From Ascaris suum (lineage: Eukaryota; Nematoda; Chromadorea; Rhabditida; Ascarididae), in assembly GCA_013433145.1 (NCBI GenBank), contig CM024176.1:11208520-11272519 (forward strand): 64,000 nt of DNA. Direction: 5' to 3'. A model generated the notes under the pieces. The model was not told the origin of the DNA, did not search any database, and saw only the letters and a program-made list of their open reading frames with translations. The translations under genes were made by a program, and so were the position numbers. Below are positions 25,801 through 40,800 of this stretch, in pieces; the stretch's first letter is position 1, and the number at the start of each line of letters is the position of its first letter.

Positions 25801-28800
25801 GGTGTCTTGTTGTATTCTGTATTCTTAAGAGGTTTTGGAGTTGCATGTAAGGCACATCGCCTCATTTGTTTGTGAACTTGGCGAATGTAAACTGTAAAAC
25901 ATTAGCAGGAGAAGAATGATTGAACTCCAAAGTGTGCAGAACAGCTTCTTTTTTCACTGAGAATATTTATTTGCTAAGATACCGTTCTATGTGTCAACCC
26001 CTATCTTCTAACCACTCAACCCGTTCCGTCAATGCGTCGCGTCATTTTACGTCATCTTCCCGTCAACTTTTATTCTTTTCCCAACATTTTCCAGTTGATT
26101 CTTTCCGATGTTTCACTTTGTTCGCCACAACGACCCCTGACCCGTTACGGTTAGCTTGCACCATGTGTTTGCGAACGGCTATAGCCAAGATCAGCTTTTC
26201 TTTTTCCACATGCCTATCTCTTTAGAGGTCAATGTAGCAAAGAAACGTTTGGCGCTGCGTCCAGTCTTTGGATTTATGTGCAGTGTCTCATCCTGAAGCA
26301 ATTGGTGGATTCGCTCCGTGGAATGTCTAATTGGATTGGTTAGCTGTAACTAGTCCCTGTGAAACAGTTCAAAACTGTACCCTCGAATTGTTCTTCCCGG
26401 AAAGTCCAAGAAATTTAGGAGAATGCTCTGCGTGCGTGTGCATTTCCGTCGCTTTTTTGTGAATGTGCTGTTAATGCTGTGTGTGCCGCTTCTGTGTGGG
26501 AAACTGCTATGTCTTACAGTCTTATCGAGCGAGCATCGTGACTCAGCTTCCATTTGTCTGTTTGTAAAAGCTTTCTGTTATGTTGTTCCAAATAAGACTG
26601 CATCGCAAACGACGTGGCGACAATAATACATATATTTCTTTTATAATTTTTGCTAGGAATGTTTACCGTTTTTTGTTGCAGAGGACCTGGAGAAGAAGGA
26701 AATCGACGAAAAGAAACGCAGTGCAGAGGTGACCTTCCCAGTTACTTTGCATTTTTTCGATGGGGAGATGGATTAGAAGGGCTGTGCCATGGAATGATAA
26801 TTATATAAGAGATTATAAGCATTCCTTCATGGAGTCATAGTTATGGTAGTTATCCCTGCTGCCACTCCTCTCTCCCTCCCCCTCTCCACCTCGCCACCCT
26901 CGTTAGTGAAAATGTCGTTTCTGAAGTAGACGTGTTTTATTTTCACACTTGGATTAGATCTTCGCACAATAGCTCAAAAAAGGTTTTTCATGTAAAGTAG
27001 TCTCGAATATTCCCTAGAGCGAAGACTTCCTGTCCTCATAAGGTTGCAAATAACTCTAAAATAAATATACAATTGACCTTAAACGTTCTGCTTGGCGCGA
27101 ACTACCTGCGCCATTGTGTAGTCTACTGCGTTCAGGTGTGTAGCTGGCCTCCGGGTTAGGTATATAAAATTATCAAGCACGACATACGTGAGCGAGCTGC
27201 AACATTTGCGTGACATCTATGAAACTCCCCAGTGAGGCAAATGATGCTCCTTTTTTGCATACTTGCAGCAGTAATGACAACCGGTGGTTGAAAAACAAGA
27301 CTAGTAATCAGACCTCCAGAAGTGAATAACATTTCTCTTCTATGCTCAGAGTATATAATGTAGCGTTCAAAAAAAAAACCGAAAAGTTGAGTGACGAACT
27401 GCAGACTTCATGCAAAAGTTCACAAGTGTGCCGTAATTTCTGCGCGTGGATGGATAATTATGCTGTTGAGTTGTTCAGGCACAAAATTTAGCAAGTCAGT
27501 GCACACGCTAGATGTTGTAGTAGTAATGGCTATCGCTTTGAATTCACTCTATTGCATTTCTTGTTTTTTCCCTCTGTCATTTCCACGCAACAATTATATA
27601 ACACCGACAACTAAGCGAATAAACATCATGCCGAATCCGACTACCGTAGCAGAGCGACCAATGTGCAACAGCACTAGCCGCCTATCAAAAGCCTCGCGCA
27701 CATAACACATTCTAGCAATCGCCGGGTTCTTTCGTTATACGTCATTACAAAACTTAGGAATTAGTTTCAGAAAATCCAACAGCTAGAAGAGGAGCGATCA
27801 CCGGAACAGGAAGGAACCGTGGACAAACTAGAGAATGACCATCTTGCTCCGGGAATTGAAAAACCTTTGCAGGAAGAATTCCGAGAAGCAGTCTTCGACC
27901 TGGAACATGTGGATGAATTTATCCGAACGAGCAGAATTATCAAGGATTGCCTTCGCCACGAGATTTCTCTTGTTGCAAAACAACCGTCGACTCGCACTGT
28001 ACAGGAGAAACAAAAGGGGGTACCGGGAAGGCCAAAGGAGAAACTCGATGTTTCAAAAGAGGTCGTCGAAGTGCTGGAGGAAGAATTTATCGCAGAAGCA
28101 TCGTTCGACGTTCGGTTGCATGAGAAAGCAGCTGAAACAACCGAAGACTTCGAAGACACTGTGCAGGCGAAGATTTCTCTTGCACCAAAAGAGAAGGAAG
28201 AGCAAACCGTCCCTATTGAAGAAGAAAAATCTAAGAAGAAAGCGAAAAAGACGAAGTTGAAGGAGGTTGCAAAAGAAGTCGTCGACGAGCTGGAGCAAGA
28301 ATATATCGAAGAAGCTTCATTGAATACTCAGTTCCAGAAGGAATCCACTGGAAAAACCGAAGCCTTCAAAGATATTGCACAGGCGGTGATTCCTTGTGCA
28401 ACAAAAGAACAAGTGGAGCGAGTTGTTTCTGTTATGGAAGAGAAATCTAAGAAGAAAGCGAAAAAGCTGAAAGAAAAACATATTGCTCCAAAAGAGGTCG
28501 CCGACGAGCTGGAGCAAGGACATATCGAAGAAGCATCCTTCGATATTGAGCTTCATGAGAAAGCAGCTGAAACAACCGAAGACTTCGAAGACACTGTGCA
28601 GACGAAGATTTCTCTTGCACCAAAAGAGAAGGAAGAGCAAACCGTCCCTATTGAAGAAGAAAAATCTAAGAAGAAAGCGAAAAAGACGAAGTTGAAGGAG
28701 GTTGCAAAAGAAGTCGTCGACGAGCTGGAGCAAGAACTTATCGAAGAAGCATCATTCGATGTTCAGGTGCAAAAACGGTCAATTGGAGAGGCAGAAAGCT

Positions 28801-31800
28801 TTGAAGACACTGTTCAGGCGAAGATTGCTCTTCTGCCGAAGGAACAGGAAAAGCAGGCCGTCCCTGATGAAGAAAAGAAACCCAAGAAGAAGGTGAAGAA
28901 ATCAAAGGGGAAACAGGACATCCCAAGCGTATCTAGAAAGATTTTGCAGGAAGATGTCGAAGATGCATTTATTTATGCTCAGCAGAGTAGCGAGTCGGTG
29001 AAAGAGGCAGAAGCTGCTAAGGAGGATACGGAAGCGTTGAAGTCGCACGAGAAGTTGGAAGAGGAAATGAAATATCAAATGGGGGAGCAAAAAGACGAAA
29101 TTGTAACAACGGAGGCTGCCGAGATTTTGGCACAGGAGATAACGGAAAAGAAGAAGAAGAACATACCCAAGGCGTTGTTCATTCCGGCCGAGATTAATTC
29201 GCGTTTCGGAGACAAGAGTATCCTCTTGTCGGAGACATCAATAACAACGCAAGTTACTTCGAGGGAGGCAAGCGCTGAGATCGAGGCAATAACGTCGCCA
29301 CGTAAACCCCAATCAGCGACAATCTCAATGAAAATAGATTCTGCGAAACGCTCGATATCTCGCGGTCGTACGCCTAGTTCTGCCACTGAATTCACTTTCA
29401 CTCAGCGCACTACATCGGAGCGAGGCGATAGTGAAGGTTTTGAAGCGACGGTCAGGAAGCCTAAAGATCGAAGCGGTCTTCCCCCTCTGCCTAGAGAGAA
29501 GGTGCAAGGTGAGACGATCATCACTCGAGAAGAATCAGCGGAGAAGGTGGAAATCTTTTGCCGTCGCCCTTCTGAAAGCGAAGTCATTGAGCTATTGGTA
29601 AGAGCTCCTTCAGAAAGGGAGATGGAATTGGAAATTGAAGCGAATGCACCATTAGAGGTAGATTTTGCTGAAAGTAGAGCTGCCATTGAGGACGTCGAGC
29701 TTGCGGTATCGCTGATATCACCTGGACGGCTTCTCACGGCAGAACTTGTGTCGAAAATGAGAGAACGCGCATTGTCTGAAATTTTCTGTAAATCTGTTCG
29801 TAGAAAGCGGCTAAGCGAAACATTGGAAAAGCTAGAAATGCCTGTGGCGTCGACAGCAGATGAGCGAAGCGTGGAGGAAGAAATACCACCTAGGGAAACA
29901 TCTTTGCCGAGTAAAGTAGTTCAGGTGCATCCAAGGAAGAAATCCACTGCTAATTTAATAGAAGAGTCTGAAATTTCTGCAAAATATTCATGCAAGGAAA
30001 GCGATGAGATATCATGCATTCTTATTATGCTACCTGCTAAAGAAGCAGCGGTATGCTCAACGAGCGAACCTGTTCTCAGAAAACGCATGAAGAGAAGGCA
30101 GAGTGCGGGGACAAAAGTTATTCCTTCGGAAACAAACGAAATGGGAGCAGAGGAAGCGAGAGAACGCTCAACTGTTGTAGAACAAGAAGGCCTCAGAAAG
30201 AAGAGAGCAGAGGAGATGCTAGAAGAAACGGAGATTTTCTCGGAGTTCGAGGGCGAGTTGTCGACCGCTACTACGGAATTTTCGATAGGGCAATCTGCTA
30301 GCGAAGCTGATTCAATCTCTGTTAGAGAGGTTGTCCTGAAGAAGTTAAGGAAGAAGAGGGCAAGCGTAGCGGAGGAAAAATTAGACGTTTCGGAAGACGA
30401 TCAGAAGTTGAAGAGCAAGAAGAAAGCTTCTGCGGAAACACCAAAGGAAGGAGAGCAACTGTCAAAAAAAGATGCATCAAAGAAGAAGCGGAAAGACACT
30501 GCGAAGAAAATATCGGAAACATCAGAAGATTCTGCAATAGTCGTAAACAGTCTTGCAGAAGATGCTAACATAACGACCTTGAAAGATGCGGCCACGCCGC
30601 GCGTCTCAGCTGGCGTTGAGAAAGAAGAAGAGATCAGTAAAGAGGGAAACCTTATCGAGCAAGACGTAAAAGAGCAATATGAAGAATTCGAAACCACTGC
30701 ACAGTTTACAGTTGGAGCAAAAACAGGTGAAGTTACTGTGGTGACTGATGCAGAAGCCGCATTTGCTATTCCTCAGAAAACCAAGGGTGATGAAACTTTA
30801 GCTGAGGATATTTCAGAAGTTACAGAGTACACGATCAGTAGCTCAACAGTTTCTCGAAGATCTTCAGCCCTCTCGAGTGATGAAAGTTGCGTTGTCCCTC
30901 GACGACAGCGGAGAAGACGTGAAGGCTTTGTTTCGTTGCCAGATAACCAATTTCAAGCTCTTCGTGGAGATACTGTAAGAGTCGAATGCGAGTTGTTCAA
31001 CGAAGAAGATAAGGTAACGTGGCTTATAAATGGAAATCCAATATCAAACGACTCGCGTTGTGTAGAAGAAAGCAATGGCTACATAAGAACGCTTGTAGTG
31101 ACAAATCTTCGTCCACAAGATAGCGGGACCGTGATTTCGATGCATGTTGGTGACCACTTTGCAGAGACAGTGCTCATTGTTGAAGAAACGGCTGCAGAAA
31201 TCGTGGAAGGTTTGCCTCAGAGGTTGATTGGCACTGTAGACAACGATGTTACACTTTCTGTGAAACTCTCACATGAGGCGAAAAATATGAATTGGCTCTT
31301 CAATGGACAGCCTATTGAGGGAGGCGATTCCATGGTGATGAAGACAGAAAAAGATGTAGCGTTCCTAACAATCAAGAGTGCCGATTTCAACCGCACGGGA
31401 CGCTATTCCGTCATTGCTGATGGAGCTGAAACTTCAACGATGCTGGAAATTCGTGGCAAACCAGTTTTGGAGGTTGACCAGTTGACAAAACTTGTCGAAA
31501 TGGAATCACAGCAAAATCTTTCTTTCACAATTCCGTTCAAGGCCAATCCTGAGCCCAAAGTTGAATGCTTTTTCAACGGTAAACCCATACCACACGAGCA
31601 ACGGATTCAGGCAGAAATATTGAATGACGCAGTCGTCGTTTCAAAACGGAAGGTCACAAGGAAAGATGCTGGAGAATACATCGTCAAAGTAGCGAACGAG
31701 TTCGGCGAAGTATCGCAAAACTTCACTCTAGTCGTGAAAGGTAACACACTCTTTTCTGACATTAATAGTGCAGCAAAATGATCATCTCAGAAAATTGTCG

Positions 31801-34800
31801 AAAGAATTTTCTGCATCGTTTCTAAAATGATTCTCTGACGAAACGTTGTGGAAGCGTTTCATAAAATAATGGAATGATTATATTTGTAGTTGCGACGTCA
31901 CTTACGTTAGGCGCCAAGGCTCATGCTGATTTGAGAATAGTGTAATTAAATTTTGAGTAGACTCGAGGAGGAATGAAACTTGTGAAAAAATGCTACCTTC
32001 AAGAAAATGGATTGAAAACTACAATGACGAATTCTGAGGGCCATATCTTTCTCGGCGACGGTGTCTTTACAGCAACTCAGATTTGAAGCAGCTTAAAATT
32101 CAACTGCATTAGTGCTGCGGACCGCATGCAGAGTTCATTTTTCTATTCGAACAAGTGTCGGTGAGGCGTTGCAGATAATCAACGAAAATGTGCTGTTTTG
32201 AATGTTGAAGCCGTGCTCTACTCGCAGTTTCAGTTCTGAAATGTGTGAGCGTTTCGGTTTCAACAATGGGTTTTACGATTTATACATGCTTTGTTGTTCT
32301 AAAAGTGATTAGACAATAAAAATTTGAGTTCAGATTGAAAATTTTTGTTTGCCTAACGAATGTACCACTTTCTTTCTGGTCTTCACCGATAACGTGATCT
32401 TTTTTAAACCTGAATCTCCACAATTCCCTTCCAGATACGCCTGAGAAGCCTGAAACAGTTCGAGTTACGGAAGTTGGTCCGGATTTCATTGCTATTACGT
32501 GGGAAGCCCCAAGTAATGACGGTGGTAGCGAAATAACCGGCTATGTTGTCGAGAAGAAGGAAGCGGGACGCCGAACCTTTCATGCAGTTGCTCAGGTAGT
32601 TTTCTGTCAAAAATCACTGCTGTTTTAGCAGCATAATTTCATATAGCGGTCATCTAGAAGCTCATTCAAACGCACGTTTTCGATGCCATCAAGAAAAAAG
32701 GTTTGGTCTTTCTCGTTCGACTTGGGTAAAGTTGGCCTAATGCAGATAAATAACCTAGGAATATGTTTATAAGCTAAGAAAATGGCATTCTTTTATGAGA
32801 TCTATCCATCTTGACAAGGTGCAGTTGGTAAGATGCAGCTGAAATATTTCATGCTCGTGTATCCACGCATTGTCTCTTTTTTCCTCTGTTATTTCCCGTA
32901 TTCCTTGCTGTCATTCCGCTTGAAAATTTGAGACGTTGATATCTCTTGCTGCTCCCAGTTGCCGAGAGCTGCAGTTCGGCTCCTTATCAAGAACTCTTGC
33001 GAGTGTTAGAAGCGTGTTCATTCTTCACTGAAGCTTTAACTTTGATACCAATGATATCACCACAACCTTCGTCTTTATGTCGATCGAAAAGGAATAGGGA
33101 GGGAATAGAGGGCCGTAAAAGCCACGGCACTGTGCATGTTTTTTTGGCGGAGCCCTTCGATGTCCACAGTAACGGTAATGGTACACGGGGTCACCCTTTG
33201 GGCCTTCCGAAAATCAGGGTCTTGTTCCAGTTGCCAGAACATAGCATCCCTCATCTGTATCACGAGAAGATCCATGACTGCTCTTGCATTTCTAATGGCT
33301 TCTGAAAAAATTTTGACAACGCTCCAAGGACTGAAAGATCGATTCAACAAACGAAAGAAAAAACGCTTTTTTTTGAAAATAGCTGGCTATATCCAATCTT
33401 GCTGTCCTTGTTATAATACATTGAAGGTTGTGAGGCTTTGAAAATGTTGGCTACATTCCTAAAATGGGCGGTGCCATCTGATGCTCTGAGCGAAGGCACT
33501 CCCCAATGTACTTTCCGATAGCGGGATTCAGTGACCATGAAACATTGCTTTAATCTCAAAAGCTGAAGCTCGGTTTCAATTGAAACTTGAGAGTGTTCCA
33601 CAATCAATTTCGCCAGCAAAGTTGCGAATTCTTGCGAGATTTCGCATTGTCACAAGAAAGGTAGGGGGAGGGGGGCGCTTTCGATGGAATAATGCCGGTA
33701 TTAGTGGTCACGCGAATGATTTTTCAAAAGGAAAGCAGATGGGAGAAAACGAACTATTTTATATGTCGTCTATAAATCCGAATAAATTTATTTTACAACT
33801 GCTTGGTTCAGCAATAAGACAAACTTGATTGATCATATAACAGTGGAAAGGAAGCAGGCAAGGAAGCTGGTTTTTGCAGCTTCCGTCGAAAATAGGTGGA
33901 AAGTTGGGATTCTAATGCTGCAAAATCCACTGGAATCGATATAATGGATTTGCGAATTGAAATACGTAAGTGGAGTATCTAAACTTGCTGGCTGTTACTA
34001 AGCAGAAGCGCATAAAAAAGGGTTTTTTTTATTGTTCCTTTTATTCCAGATTTCGGCCAACAAGACCGATCACGTCATTGAAGAGCTTGAATCTAATACA
34101 AACTATGAAATCCGCCTATCAGCGATAAACAAGTACGGATCTGGTGAATACAGTGAACCTATGGTAGTTTGTACTGGAACACCATTCAAGCGACCTGTTG
34201 TTGTGGAAGCACCCGCTATCACCGATATTAACAACGAGGTAACTTCAACGGGATTAAGAAGCATATTTTGTCATTTCAATAGTTATAGCGATCTCTTGAG
34301 ATTCAGCTTGTGTTTTTGCTATTCATGCCTTCGGATAGTGCAAAGAGAAACAACGTAAACATCACGTGCATCGAAATGTTATTTTGTGAGCTGATTCTGA
34401 GGTTGGCTAATTTATCCGGTAGTTGGTGGTAAGCATTTAATCGCAAACGCCATCAGTGAGTTGTCGTGAAGGTTACCGTTAGCAAGCGTTCAAGGTCAAA
34501 AGTATAACGGTTGAGCAAGCACGATCAATTGAATCTGAGAGTACTGGTGAAAGCAAACAAGTGGAGAGGCATACTAGAGAAAGTGGGGCTCTGTGCTCTC
34601 TAACGTTCTTTTCATCTGAGCAGCCACTTTCATTTCACAAGATAGACACAGCTGCGTGAAGTTATGCCTTTATACTTTTCTGAAAGGAGAGCCTGTCGTT
34701 ATGGTGTGTATGCACATTTAGATGTCATTGAATGATTTCGAATGGTCGTTATGAAAGGTGGTGTTTAAGTTCGCTTTACTGCGTGAATTATACCGGTCAA

Positions 34801-37800
34801 ATTCTGCACTTTTAGCTTCCATGGTTCTAGATTTCAAAGTGCTGTAATAACCCAAACAAGTGCGGAGGTACATGAGCAGAGATATGGCGTCATCATAGTA
34901 CCCTTTAAAAAAAAAATTTTCAAAGCCGCTTCAAAATCGGAAAGTCAAGAAAATGAGAAATGGAAAAGCATCTTGAGCAGATGATCTCTTTTGTTTTTTC
35001 GCAAAATGCTTTGCCTCATAAAGAATGCTCGAACCATGCAAACTTCATAGTCCAGCTTTTCACAGCTCAGATCCCCAGAAAGTTTTCAGCTAGTCTCTAG
35101 TCTCTCTATTTTACAAACCATAGCGAACATGCGAAACACTAAATTTCCAGCTCGCGTAAGGAAGATGGCGAAATTGTGTGCTACATTTTCTCTTATATGC
35201 GTAGAAACTTATAAATCGTCTGTTTTCATGTTTTATAGTATTCTGCTATATCGAGGAGATGATTGTGCGAAGATGAACTCGAAGTATACCCTACTTGCCT
35301 TTCGACTATTTAGAGTTATTCAGGGCTGCACATTGCAATGGATCGAAGTGCAGGAAGATGGCGGCTCACCGATTTATGGCTATGATGTATTTGTACGGAA
35401 AGATCGCGGTGATTGGGTGAAACTTAATGATGAGGTAGTCTTTGTACGGCGATATAACGTGACGGGCCTGGAGGTTGGGCCACTGTACGAATTCAAAGTC
35501 GAAGCGTGCAACGAAGCTGGACTGCAGTCGAATTCTGACGTCGTTTCTGAAACGTTAACCCTTTCAGCCACATACGGTAATTTTTTTCTTCATTTCAAGA
35601 TTGGCTGTTTGTCTGAAAAGTCGCCAGGCCTGCTACATGCAAATTCCTTCTATCGGAACTTCATTTCTTGTTTGTTTGACGCTAGAAAACTACGGATAGC
35701 CACATGAGAAAGTCACCTAACGACTCCCTTACATAAGTTTCCTTGTGGTTTCGTACGAGGACACAATGCATTGTGTACTAATACATAAAATTTGATCACC
35801 TCTTTCCGAAACCTCGCAGCTACGTTAGTCATTTTCCTTTCTTTGGCATCCATTAGTTCAGTGCAAGCAAACATTTTTGTCACTTGCCTATACTATTCGA
35901 TACCGCAACTGGATCATATTTCTAGAATGTTGGGGTTGTACCACCACCGTTCACATTTGAATACTACAGTTTGGGATCGTATTTCTCTACTGCTTTCCGA
36001 GAAATTCTGCCGTTTTTGTGGAAGCGAATGATCCTTTAGCGCAAATCTCGGTCGGAGAGCGTCAATTTTTTTTTTGAAGTATGATGACTTTCTGAGAATT
36101 TCTATCTCTTTTTTCCCCCACTCTGAGTATTCCCGCATTTTTTCTCACCTGTTCCAAAATTTCTACTGTATTTTTCTCATCAGCAAATCTTTACTGTCAT
36201 TCGACTTTTCGAAGAAGTGCTTTTTAAAGTTGTTGTAAACACATAGAAGACATAAATGCTCAAACTCATAGGCTTTTCTTTTCAGCAAGGCCATCAAAAC
36301 AACTCAGTCTTCCTAGAATTTTGATAACGGGACCAGACAGTGTGAGCGTTGAATGGGATGAACCAGAATTTGATGAAGAGAATGTTACTTCATATACGAT
36401 TCGCTATAGATCGGAAGGAAGCTCAGTTTGGTCTCAGGTAGGAATTTCTTTCATCGAGAGCTTTGGCACTCTCTGCTATAACGCATAAATTGTCCTTTAT
36501 GGGGACAAATGTGCTTCTTGTAGCAGGTAGACTATGATGACTGTATCGAAGTTCATAAACTACTTCATTTAATAGTTGAGTCCATATTGTGTAACTGAAC
36601 ACCAACTTTGAATTTTTTTTTAAATTGCCAAAATTTATGCGATATTCATCGAGCCCCGTTCTATGTCACTCATGCATCATCACATTTCTAAGACTCGACC
36701 ATGAAATAACTTGAGAGGTCTTCATCGACTATCTGAGCGGAACCAACTCCAAATTTTAGAAACTGGAGAAGACGCCATGCTTAGCCTAACTCAGAGCTGT
36801 TTTTAATTTCGTGGAGAGTCGCCTTAATCTTGAAGCACACAGATAAGCGAAGGGGCAATTACATATCACAATAAGTGATTAGTGGCTTTCTATCATTACA
36901 AGACGGCCGTCATCTTAAAAATCATCTAGTACAGCTTTAGGCTTCCACCAAGTTTTGCAGAGATTTCTCTGCACCACCTTCAATTGGAAAGAAAACTGCC
37001 AAAAAGCTAGTGGACAGTTGCAGTGGCGGGGTGACCGCAAAATCTGAAGCACAGCCTAGCAGCCGATAAATTTTAGAAGCATGTTCGTACATCGCCGGCC
37101 TCCTTCTGCCGGTCTTTGTCATTAAGTCTTCGTAGTCGAAAATTTTATGCATAAGAAGGCGCTTTTTTGTTGTGCGTGGACGAATTTACCTTCGCGGCCT
37201 CTTCCAGCGACTAGCTTTTCATTCCCTTTGTTGCTCTCACATTGTATGCTATTGCATTATTTTATCCTACGTCTGAGTACTGTTCCTACTGAAAACCAGT
37301 TTCGCCGTGTGACTATCTCATTCTTCGTAGCCTTCTTGTATAATCGATGCAATATCAGGCAGGCAAGCATTTTCAGGTGTTTAGGCGTATATTTAAGGTA
37401 CTTTTTTGTTACAGGCGGAATCCGAGCACTCCCCGCATAGTATTGACGGCCTCAAAGAAGGTGTCGCTTACATATTTAAAATTGCGCCTGTGAACGCTGT
37501 TGGTTTGGGCGAATTCTCAGAGGAAACTCAGCCCATCCGCATCATTGGTATGTTTCAATTTATTAAATATCATTTCCTGCGTTCGCGTCCCTTGCATATT
37601 CAGTGCAACTCGCAAGAAAGCGATAAAACTTCTATGGTGAGAGTAGAGTACGAACCGAGAAACGCAAGGCCTCGTGGTTTAGCAGGAAAAAGGGATTACT
37701 TATTCTGTTGTTCATGTTGAAGGGAACTTTCTCGAATGAAATGCACTATCAAAGGATATAAGTTGAGGAACTTTTTATACCACATTTTATACCTCAAATA

Positions 37801-40800
37801 ACTCACAAAAGAGACAAATAGATCTTCATCATACTCAGCTCGCCTCGCGGTTTTATTGCTCCTTGCAGTTACCAGCGCTTTGTCATAATTGTCTTTATAA
37901 TGCTGACAGATCTAAGAAAATTGGACAAGCATTTCAGCTGAGAGCGAGCCGGAAATAACAAAAGGAATCAAAAATGTCAGTGTTCCGTGCAAGAGGGGGT
38001 TACGGCTCGAATGTCACGCTATGGGTGAGCCATCACCGCAGTACATCTGGTACAAGGATGGCGAAGAAATCATTCCTGCTGATGAGAATGTTGAGGTCAG
38101 TTGAACTGTTGCCACTTTCAAAAACTTTTCGGTCCACATTTCCAACCTCAATTCTTAAACGCTTGTATTTTGATGTTTCAAAGCGAAAAATATTAAAAGT
38201 TGTAACAATTGAGCATTACCTTTCACTTGGACTATCGTTTTTGGATGTACATTGGCACTAAAATTTTCGCATGCTTCACGAACTGAGCGCGTGTGACTGG
38301 TAGCAAAAGAAAAAAATCATGCTCGGCAACTGTTAAGCATTGCATATTCCAACCATGAACAGGTTCATCTCCTCCAATTTTGAGAAGAAAGTGCAGCTGC
38401 CTCTTTTTGGACAAACATTTTTCGATGTCGAAGGGGTCACTTCCAACACAAGGGTCCCATTCCTTTGTGCTTTGTTAGTTTTTTTTCCTTGCTTGATTTG
38501 ATTCTTTGCATTTTACATCTCGTCGGACCCTAGTTGATCCACAATTCCCACTTCCTGGCTACTGAGTTATTTTACATGTAAAGGTCGAAGAGCGCGGGAA
38601 AATCTGTACTTCTTGATGTTTTCTTGTCAAAGTTTTTGAAATATTCCTCTTCGTCTTTGTTCTCCTTTTAATTGCAGCTGAATTGTTGAAAATTTTTCTC
38701 TTCGTTTTGATGTGTTTTAGAGGAGTTGCTGTTGATCTGGACTAGTGTCACATATATTTTTCGGGTTGATAATGCGAGTTTGCCCCACGCTTTTTACAAA
38801 TGCAGAACGCCGACTTCGATATAGAGTAGCTGCGTTCGGGATTATGTCGAGCTGGGTTTGGAATTTATTAGGAATAGCTTTACAAATTGAAATAGAACAT
38901 GTTTTGAGCGATGCGTTTGTCATAATCTGAAGTGCTCCGAAAAAAAATTTTCTTCAAAATTCATTTCCATTTGCACTCGACGAATGGACATATTTTTTCC
39001 TTGAGACGAGAAAAGTTTTCTGCGTTAAACGGTGAAATTTAATTTCGAGTTGCTTTACGACAAATTTGCCTCGTTTGCAGCTTTATATAAATGCACTAAT
39101 GCGATGGGCGATGCTGAAGCACTGAAAGTTTTTTAATTTTGAAAACGATTATAAAGGAGTTTCCAAAATTTCGATATGGAGTGTACTGTTCAATCTCCAT
39201 TTCTTTCTGCACTAATACAGGAATTTCCTTATCATTGTGTTGGCAGGTTACTGTTCAATGTCGCATGCGAACATTCCTTAGATAAGAAGCCAATGACTGC
39301 AATCCTCGTCCTGTTGGCTGTTGAAATCAGCTCCTTCATCTTCCTGGTTGCTGTAGCGTAAAAATTATTGTCCACTTAGAACCCTTATGGTAAACTCGAT
39401 CAGCTGAATTTTACTGTGCAGATAATCAACGAAGGCTACATGAGTGCGCTTGTTATTCACAAAACAGCGTTCACAGACGAAGGCGAGTACACGTGCGAGG
39501 TTGTGAACAAGCTTGGATCAGAGAAGTCAAACGCGAGAGTCACGATCACAGGTTCGCTTTTGAAATATGTTACGCACTCTACTTCATGCATAACTTTCGG
39601 CCTTGGTGCCACACTTCGACGACGAGATCGAATAGAGAGGGAACTTCAACTAAATGTGCATGGAGGTCCAGAAATTCTTAGTGCGTCCTAAGCGTTGGGA
39701 TGCCCTGAACTTCAGCGCTTTCGCCGCAAGCCCTAACCATCGTGGCACTCACCCGGGTTTCTGTTCTTTTCTAGAAGCCTATGGGCCTCCAAAGCAGCGG
39801 AGCAAGACTCGCTTTAAATTCGAATCATACCAGCGCCAGTTCATGGTAACAGCATTGCAGACTCAGAAGCTTATAGTGAGAGAGCTTTTGAATAACGCTT
39901 GGATTAGTGCTGTATACAAACATTTTATGAGTTATATGTTGGAAGCTGCAGTTGTCCTATTCTCAGCATATTTTTATTTTGATGGACCAATCGCTGCGAC
40001 AGTTCTTTAGGTTGTGTCATCAGAAATTTTCGTTTTGTTATTAAATTCGTACTGAACTTTAGATTTTATCGGAAGTTTCCCTTAGAGAATTTTTGTTGCA
40101 CGCTATTGCCATAACATTTCCTAGTAGAAGGAATTAAAAGTTTGAGGCGTTTAATAAATTTTGATGAGTTCATTAGAATCATTTCAGTAGGTGCATAACT
40201 TCTCATATGGCGCTGAAAAATTTTAAAAGATTTTTCTCATCAGCATCTCGCAAACATCAATCAGTTATTGTTTTTATTCAGCTAATATTGCTGTTTGTGC
40301 GATCATTTTGCGAAACTGAAAAGGGAATTACTCATCTTACTTTAATTTCAGAAGTGCGTGCGCATTTTGAAGCGTCGTTCGCCGAATTCACCGAAATTAT
40401 GGAGGGACAGGATGTAACGTTGCGTTGTGAGCTATCTGATGAAGACGCCTCAGTAGTGTGGTATAGAAACGGCAAAAAAGTGACACCGGATGAACGAATA
40501 GCGATCAGTGTTGATGGCACCGAAAGAAAGCTAACGATTATAAATGCGACTCCTAAAGATAGCGGAGACTATGAATGTTCTACTGTTGACGATAGAAGCA
40601 AAGCTCGTGGCGAACTGCTTGTCAAAGGTTGGCTTAACATGAAATTTGCATGTCTTATTAAGCACGACATTAAGTAGGAAGGTCGGATTGACAGAGTTTG
40701 TTCTGTGGTATATCTCTGTAAGAGTTCAAACGGATAAAACCTATAAAACAGGATTCTAAAGAGCTATCTCCTGTTTTGGATTTTCAGTATGGAGCCATAG

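Noticed and set aside
35129..35323. Open frame upstream of the Fn3 exon at 35324 as extra coding sequence
   Set aside because: An ATTCAG acceptor at the Fn3 boundary and phase agreement with the previous exon show it is intron.
40207..40351. Upstream extension of the 40352 Ig exon to an ATG at 40207, with a hydrophobic stretch like a signal peptide
   Set aside because: A good TTTCAG acceptor just before the Ig and the phase match with the exon ending at 39551 make it intronic read-through; a secreted start inside titin is not plausible.
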